Source: Rugamonas violacea (lineage in GTDB: Bacteria > Pseudomonadota > Gammaproteobacteria > Burkholderiales > Burkholderiaceae_D). From it: a DNA stretch of 64,000 nt. Location of the stretch: NCBI RefSeq assembly GCF_016461825.1, contig NZ_JAEMNU010000134.1, positions 5,159 to 69,158 of the forward strand, given 5' to 3'. The notes under the pieces are model-generated. The model did no database searches and was not told where the DNA came from. It was given only the letters and a program-made list of their open reading frames with translations. The translations under genes were made by a program, and so were the position numbers. This document shows positions 58,911 to 64,000 of the stretch, piece by piece (the first letter of the stretch is position 1; each line of letters begins with the position of its first letter).

Positions 58911-60806
58911 ATGCCCGTCCAATCACCGAACGCCAATGCCAGTTCACCGCTTCCCCTGAACCTGGTGCGGCAATTCGCGCCCACCATCGTGTTCCACCCC
59001 GACGAAATTTTCTTGCCGTGTTCGATAGAGCATATTCTGGCGAACGCCACGCTGCAAGCCGATCCCGCCGTGCAGATTCCCAACCAATTCATCGCCGGGG
59101 ACAATGGCAGCAATCAGCCCATTCCCGCTTACGCTCAGATGAACGGCGTGCTCTACCTTGCGTATCAGGACCTCAACGACAACATCTGGGTCAGCTCCTC
59201 GCCCGACGGCATCAATAACTGGTCGCAGCCGATCAACAGCTGCGGCGGCATCAACCCCTCGCTGGTGGCCCACAGCGACGGCAAACTCTGGATGGCTTAC
59301 ACCTACAACGAAAATATCTGCGTGGCTTACTCGGCCGATGGCGTCAGCTGGACAAACATGGGCCAGATCCCCAACCAGGCCACCGTGTATCCCATCCTGA
59401 CCTCGTTCATGGGCAGCTTGTGGATCGTCTATACCGGCAATGACAGCTCCCAGCTGTACATCACCACGTCCAGCGATGGGGCCCAGAGCTGGAATTGCTG
59501 GGAAGTCCCGGGCAACACCTCGGTTCCGGCCGTAACGGTGTACAACAACGCGCTCTGGCTGGTCTACAGCAGTTCTGACGGCTCCGAGCTGTACTGCGCT
59601 TCCTCGCCGGATGGCGTAAAGTGGACGACCAATCCCATCCCCAAGCAGACCAGCTCGATTCCGGCACTGGCGACCTTCAATGGCGCCTTGTGGATTGTCT
59701 ATTCGGATTCGGACAGTTCCGACATGTTCGTCTCCACCTCGACCGATGGTGTGAGCTGGACCGTGAACCCACTGGGGAACCAGTTCACCTCGGTCCCCGC
59801 GCTCGCCGTGCTGGGGCAGACCCTGTGCATGGTGTATCCCGACTCGACGCCGAGCTCCTCGGGGGGCGGCCATATCCGCCAGCTGTGGGCCAGTTGCTCG
59901 CAAGATGGTTGGGACTGGCAGCCAAGTGACATCGACAACCCAACCCAGCAGGACATGGCCAATCACTACGCTGGCCAGTACCACCTGAATATCAACGAGG
60001 CAGCCTTTACCGGCGAAGGCTTGAACGCGCCGATGTATTACGCAGTGCAGAATTTTTCGGACTACACCGAAATCACCTACCTGCTCTTCTTCGGCTTCAA
60101 CGGCTGCCAGACCGTCCACATTCCGATCTTCGGCAACGACTATGAATGCATCCTGTACGATTATGCGCGCCACCAGGGCGACCTGGAACGGGTGACGATC
60201 CGGATCTCGAACGACCCGGGCAATCCACAGGTGCTGGACGTGTGTACCGAATCGCATGGCGACGCCAGCCACTGGACGCCCGATCAGGTGAGTTTCACCC
60301 CCGGCACGTCCAGCGCCGTCATTCATTCCTCGCTGAACGCCCACGGCACCTTCATCGAAGGGCAGCAGGGTAGCTGGATCAGCAAGCAAAACGCCGTCGT
60401 GGCCGATTTTGGCGACGCCATCGGCGAAGGCGGGGTCTGGACGCCGAGCGAATATCGGCTGGTTGGTCTGGACAGCCAGTCGAACCCGGTCAACGAGCAG
60501 GTATGGGCCAAGTTCTGCGGCCGGATCGGCGCGCACCTGGACAATAGCCTGACCGCCGGGACGGACTATCAACGCAATGACTTGTCCGGCGTACTGTGGG
60601 TCTACATCCAGGGCTGCAACGCCATCGCCGGTGCCTTCGGTCTGATGCCGGCGGACGCGGTCTCCGGCGATGGCCCGAAAGGACTGGGGGAGCGTCCGTA
60701 CATCCGGCCGGCCAACCAGGCGGCGGCCAGCACGGCCGTCGCCAGCGCGGCGCGGGCCCAGGCAGTGCCGGCCAAGGCGCCGTCGGGCGACCTGGTACAA
60801 GCCTGA
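58911..60806 (+). CDS. Vps62-domain protein with inserted six-bladed beta-propeller repeats
   Basis: The 631-aa protein begins LVRQFAPTIVFHPDEIFLP, the start of a Vps62 (DUF946-like) domain, and resumes it at residues ~380-560 (YYAVQNFSDYTEITYLLFFG; RHQGDLERVTIRISND; VIHSSLNAHGTFIEGQQGSW). Between the two halves are about six ~40-residue sialidase/propeller-type repeats (e.g. NNALWLVYSSSDGSELYCAS, NGALWIVYSDSDSSDMFVST). No signal peptide is visible. GGAGAAAG supports ATG 58911. Function is unknown; proximity to the STAND regulator suggests a shared system. Confidence 0.75.
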   Translation: MPVQSPNANASSPLPLNLVRQFAPTIVFHPDEIFLPCSIEHILANATLQADPAVQIPNQFIAGDNGSNQPIPAYAQMNGVLYLAYQDLNDNIWVSSSPDGINNWSQPINSCGGINPSLVAHSDGKLWMAYTYNENICVAYSADGVSWTNMGQIPNQATVYPILTSFMGSLWIVYTGNDSSQLYITTSSDGAQSWNCWEVPGNTSVPAVTVYNNALWLVYSSSDGSELYCASSPDGVKWTTNPIPKQTSSIPALATFNGALWIVYSDSDSSDMFVSTSTDGVSWTVNPLGNQFTSVPALAVLGQTLCMVYPDSTPSSSGGGHIRQLWASCSQDGWDWQPSDIDNPTQQDMANHYAGQYHLNINEAAFTGEGLNAPMYYAVQNFSDYTEITYLLFFGFNGCQTVHIPIFGNDYECILYDYARHQGDLERVTIRISNDPGNPQVLDVCTESHGDASHWTPDQVSFTPGTSSAVIHSSLNAHGTFIEGQQGSWISKQNAVVADFGDAIGEGGVWTPSEYRLVGLDSQSNPVNEQVWAKFCGRIGAHLDNSLTAGTDYQRNDLSGVLWVYIQGCNAIAGAFGLMPADAVSGDGPKGLGERPYIRPANQAAASTAVASAARAQAVPAKAPSGDLVQA

Positions 60807-60811
60807 CGGCT

Positions 60812-60880
60812 CGTACCGCCGTCAGCGGCGGCTGCGCTATTGGCACGCGGGCTCGTTGATGCGGTGTCTTTGCGGCGCCC
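60812..60880 (+). repeat. Diverged remnant of the comEC 3' end
   Basis: The segment 60836-60880 (CGCTATTGGCACGCGGGCTC then GTTGATGCGG) aligns with 53840-53884 at the end of comEC (CGCTACTGGTACGCGCGCTA then GTTGATGCGG) with few differences. GTTGATGCGGTGTCTTTGC is exactly shared. The upstream codons YRRQRRLRYWHA correspond to the comEC YRQQHARYWYAR end. The alignment was made by eye. Confidence 0.7.
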
Positions 60881-61059
60881 GCGTCGCGGTGAATTTCCCC
60901 GGAACGTCCATCGCGCCGGCGGGTCGAAGCATGTGACGTCGCATGTCGCGGCGTCGCGGCGGAGCTTGAACGCGCGGCCGGGCCGGCTCGTGTCGGTGTC
61001 GAGCATACGTGGCGTCCAGATTCCGACCAAACACTTCACCTGTTTGAGAGGAGTAAGAC

Positions 61060-62495
61060 ATGCAGACACATACAGAATCGGCGGATGTGGGCGGTGGCGG
61101 CCGGGAGTTGTCGGCGGGGTTATTGTCGGACCAGGACGAGATCGGCGAACTGCGCGTGCTGTTCGACGGCCAGGCCGGCAACCCCTTGCAGCCGGCCGAG
61201 ACGCCACGGGGCAAGGCCCGCGCCGCCGTCGTGTCGACGGACTATTACGGCGCGTTCAGCGTCGAAAAATTCGCTGCGGCAAGCAGTCTCAGCTATACGC
61301 ACGAGGACGCCGGCGGTTGGCTCAACTACGTGCAACAATTCCAGGCGGCGAACTTCTGGTACCAGGACGCCGGCGTGGCGCCCTGGGCCTACTACGAGCA
61401 GTACGACAACTGGCAGGATACATACGGCATGGACGCGGTGATGGCGGTCTACCATTCCGGCCACGGCGCGATGGACGGCAACGGCGTGTTCTACGCCGCC
61501 ATGGGCGCCTGTTCAACTGGGGCGCGGTGAGCCGCGACTACTGGCACTGGCGTTGGTACTACGCCGCCTCGCTGGCGCTGGCGTCGCGGGCGCGCAACCA
61601 CAAGGTGCCGGAACGCATCGCCACGGCGCAGCTGGGCATCGAACAGGTTGGCGGCAAGCTGGTGCGCGGCATCCTGGAGCGCCTGCCGGTTGAGCTGGCG
61701 CTGCCGCAGGAGGTGGCGGCCAATCCGGCCGGCATCATCGTGCTGTCCGACGGCGGCCGGCGCATTTCGATCGATCCGCACGGCACCTACGACGCCCAGC
61801 TCAGCCAGCCCAACCTGGAGAGCGGCAACGAGCTGTTGCTGAGCGCGACGCTGCTCAAGGCCAACGACGTGGTGCGCCAGTTCGGTCTGGACCGCAACGA
61901 CATCACCTTCGACCGCGTGCTGCACAAGTATGACTGCAGCGGCAGCACCAAGGGCAGCGGCGAGATCGGCACGCCGCGCATCACCGAGACGGTGGTGCAG
62001 TTCACCCAGTTGATCGACGGCATACCCGTCATCGGGCCGGGCGAGGGCAAGGTGGCGATCACCTTCGACAACGACGCCAACGTGACGGCGGTGCTCGACA
62101 CGACGCGACGGATCGACAAGCTGATCGATGCCTTCAGCGCGCCGCGGGCGGACGACAGTTCCGCGCCGCACAGCAATGGCCGCAACGGCGCCACCGCGGG
62201 TTACCGCGGCAATGGCGGCGGCCTGGGCGCCCACCGCTCCGGCGGCATCGATCCGCAGGCGCTGCTGGCCGGCGTGTGGCAGGAGCGCATGAAGACCTGG
62301 GTGCTGGGCAATGGCATGCCGGAACGTTATTCGGTGGTGCCGGACAGCTACGAGGTAGGCTATGTGATCCGGGGCAACAGCGCGTTGTTGGTGGCGCGCG
62401 AGGAGGTCGAGGTCGACTGCGGTGGCGGCTTCGTCAAGCGTTTCGCCGTCGAGGCGCCGCTGCATCCGACGGCGCAGACGCAGGTCTACCACTAG
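61060..62495 (+). pseudogene. Frameshifted, internally deleted DUF6345-type gene
   Basis: The first frame (61060-61530, start after GAGGAGTAAGAC) encodes the N-terminal part ending HSGHGAMDGNGVFYAAMGAC, then runs into a TGA. The +1-shifted frame continues from ~61505 with LFNWGAVSRDYWHWRWYYAA to 62495. In DUF6345 proteins ~130 residues normally lie between these blocks (with the HNPIRTW-type region), so both a deletion and a frameshift at ~61505 have occurred. The gene is probably non-functional as read. Confidence 0.78.
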
Positions 62496-62500
62496 CTTAG

Positions 62501-62638
62501 GGCCATCTCGAATAACCGTCATTCCGCATCGGCGGACCGCCGCGCAGGCGGGAATCTATACCCCGCATGTCCATTGGCTCAGCATGGGTTCCCGCCTACG
62601 CGGGAACGACAATTTGGTGGTTTTTCGAAGTGCCCTTA
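62501..62638. repeat. MITE-like dispersed repeat, copy 2 (138 bp)
   Basis: It matches copy 1 at 45017-45154 over its whole length. Terminal inverted repeats: left end (reverse complement) TAAGGGC...TTCGAAAAACC-like, right end GGTTTTTCGAAGTGCCCTTA. It begins 6 bp after the DUF6345 pseudogene stop. Confidence 0.88.
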
Positions 62639-62650
62639 GGAGGAAACCCC

Positions 62651-62676
62651 GTCGTTCTCGCTTTGGCGGGAACGAC
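62651..62676. repeat. dRS3-like hairpin adjoining MITE copy 2
   Basis: GTCGTTCTCGC (62651-62661) and GCGGGAACGAC (62666-62676) are complementary except for one wobble pair. This is the same GTCGTTCCCGC hairpin type as inside the MITE and suggests a second, shorter element. Together with the MITE it fills much of the 375-bp gene-free stretch 62496-62870, which holds no ORF. Confidence 0.65.
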
Positions 62677-62870
62677 AAATTGGGGGTTATGCAAAGCGCG
62701 GCGGCGCGCCAGTATTGCGTATTGGTCTGGGGCAATGTTGTCAAATTGTGGTAAAGTGCGCGGCCATATCGTGCCAATTAATAAAGCTTGCTTGCTGAAT
62801 ATTTGGCGCGGGACTCAAGGCGGCGCCATCTGCGCGCCCGCATTTCATGTGTTTTTGAACAAGGAAGAAT

Positions 62871-63197
62871 ATGTTTATTGTTTGGCAAGGTCTCGGTTTC
62901 GTCGTTCCGCTCATCCCCATCCTTTTCGTGTTGCTCGGCCAGTTCCTGCTGGACGCGGTGATGGGTGCCGGCTTTTACCACTCGCACGGTTGGTCGGTGG
63001 CCTTGATGTTGCTGTTGTCGGGTGTGGCCGTGTGGATGTTGGGTTCGCGCCTGAACAACAAGCCGGGCCGTGAGTTGATCGACCCGCAAACCCAGGAAAC
63101 CGTGATCTTGCGCAAGCGCCACACCCTGTTCTGGATTCCCTTCCAATACTTCGGCGTCATCATCGCCGTGCTCGCCGCCCTGATCCTGTTCGCCTAA
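62871..63197 (+). CDS. Small conserved membrane protein
   Basis: The 108-aa protein has an N-terminal membrane segment (FVVPLIPILFVLLGQFLLDA), a second (ALMLLLSGVAVWMLGSRL) and a C-terminal segment (FWIPFQYFGVIIAVLAALIL) separated by a soluble loop with NNKPGRELIDPQTQE and RKRHTLFWIP. I recognise the type from many proteobacteria as hypothetical, without a known role. AAGGAAG upstream of ATG 62871 supports the start. It converges with the chemoreceptor gene. Confidence 0.75.
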   Translation: MFIVWQGLGFVVPLIPILFVLLGQFLLDAVMGAGFYHSHGWSVALMLLLSGVAVWMLGSRLNNKPGRELIDPQTQETVILRKRHTLFWIPFQYFGVIIAVLAALILFA

Positions 63198-63275
63198 TCG
63201 GCGCACCGGGCGCGGGCCGCTCCGCCAAGCGGCGAGGGCGGCCGGCGGGGGAGCGGTGCGGGCGACATTAATTGC

Positions 63276-64000
63276 CTAGTGACCCAGCCGGAGGGGGCTG
63301 CCGCCACGCCGGACCGCGCCGGACCGGCCCTGCGCCTGCCCCTGTGCTTGGCGCTCGTCGAGCTTGAACACGCTGACCACCTGGGCCAGCTGGGCCGCCT
63401 GGTCCTGCATGGCCTCGGCGGCGGCCGCCGCCTGCTCCACCAGCGCCGCGTTTTGCTGTGTCACCTGGTCCATCTGCGTGATCGCCTGGTTGACCTGGCC
63501 GATGCCGGCGGTCTGCTCCTGGGTCGCGGAGCTGATCTCGGCCATGATGTCGGCCACCCGCTTGACGCTGTCGACGATCTCCGTCATGGTCGTGCCGGCT
63601 TCGCCGACCAGCTTGCTGCCGGCGTCCACCTTGTCCACCGAATCGTCGATCAAACCCTTGATTTCCTTTGCCGCCGCCGCCGAGCGGTGCGCCAGGTTGC
63701 GCACCTCGGAGGCGACCACGGCGAAGCCTCGGCCTTGCTCGCCGGCCCTGGCCGCTTCCACCGCCGCGTTCAAGGCCAGAATGTTCGTCTGGAAGGCGAT
63801 GCCGTCGATCACGCCGATGATGTCGGCGATCTTGCGCGAGGAGGCGTTGATCGAGCTCATCGTGTCGACCACCTGGGCCACCACCGTGCCGCCCTTGCTG
63901 GCCACGGCCGAGGCGCTGGCCGCCAGTCCGTTGGCTTGGCGCGCGTTGTCGGCGTTCTGTTTGACGGTGGAGGTCAGCTCCTCCATCGAGGAGGCGGTTT
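63276..64000 (-). CDS. Methyl-accepting chemotaxis protein, C-terminal part
   Basis: The gene continues past the right edge; only its C-terminal signalling domain is present. Frame from the edge reads [20 protein letters not shown], and the hairpin tip of all chemoreceptors is visible: [20 protein letters not shown] followed by [21 protein letters not shown] methylation/adaptation helix follows ([20 protein letters not shown]). The ligand domain is outside the window, so the signal is unknown. No CheR-tethering NWETF-like end is present; the tail is [11 protein letters not shown]. Confidence 0.93.
   Translation of the reverse strand, partial: TASSMEELTSTVKQNADNARQANGLAASASAVASKGGTVVAQVVDTMSSINASSRKIADIIGVIDGIAFQTNILALNAAVEAARAGEQGRGFAVVASEVRNLAHRSAAAAKEIKGLIDDSVDKVDAGSKLVGEAGTTMTEIVDSVKRVADIMAEISSATQEQTAGIGQVNQAITQMDQVTQQNAALVEQAAAAAEAMQDQAAQLAQVVSVFKLDERQAQGQAQGRSGAVRRGGSPLRLGH

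Noticed and set aside
60840-61504. Plus-strand reading frame upstream of the DUF6345 C-terminal half as a real N-terminus
   Set aside because: It is Arg-rich and out of frame with the genuine N-terminal half that starts at 61060. The frame is open only by high G+C.
1-64000. tRNA, rRNA or CRISPR loci
   Set aside because: No CCA-ended cloverleaf, rRNA-like block or repeat-spacer series was found on reading both strands by eye. A tRNAscan/CRISPRFinder run would settle this.

Overview
The window looks like one contiguous piece of a high-G+C betaproteobacterial chromosome, most likely Burkholderiales and possibly an Oxalobacteraceae member (Massilia/Duganella/Janthinobacterium-like). That placement is inferred from codon use and gene content only. 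No rRNA, tRNA or CRISPR array was seen.

Layout. (1) 1-11040 is part of a type VI secretion (T6SS) locus: a partial effector-like gene, tssB, tssC, hcp, tssE, tssF, tssG, vgrG, then a tightly packed MORN-repeat protein, a small membrane protein and a two-domain protein with a DUF4157 (HExxH) head and a permuted papain-like tail. tssA/H/J/K/L/M are not in the window. (2) 11040-16200 holds a low-G+C membrane protein, a palindromic repeat element, a coiled-coil membrane protein, an OprB-type porin and an atypical Nramp transporter. (3) 16200-42110 is dominated by anaerobic, nitric-oxide and denitrification genes: hmp, a translational-machinery-like protein with an alcohol dehydrogenase, a hemerythrin/DUF2249/membrane-protein operon, class III ribonucleotide reductase (with its glycyl-radical segment in a separate small ORF), nirK-nirV-SCO, norB, nsrR, two narK transporters, hemN and a Dnr-type regulator. 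Perfect FNR/Dnr boxes and NsrR-type operators tie many of these together. Nitrite to N2O is covered here; nitrate reductase and N2O reductase are not.

(4) Accessory blocks interrupt this core. Between 30.7 and 33.0 kb, a second hcp, a peptidoglycan-endopeptidase-like effector and a probable immunity gene sit between two ~250-bp copies of the sirB 3' end, next to IS21 and HigA remnants. Between 53.9 and 60.9 kb, a TolB-like regulator, a very large wHTH-STAND-TM-TPR protein, a small conserved protein and a Vps62/beta-propeller protein lie between the comEC 3' end and a diverged relic of that same end. A P-loop kinase protein with a long disordered head (48.2-49.9 kb) shares a QAKLAP motif with the DUF4157 effector. 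A low-G+C B12-type radical SAM gene (45.2-46.6 kb) ends inside a 138-bp MITE-like repeat whose second copy is at 62.5 kb.

The best candidates for undescribed biology are the STAND/Vps62 block, the kinase protein, the duplicated-3'-end cassettes, and the split class III reductase.
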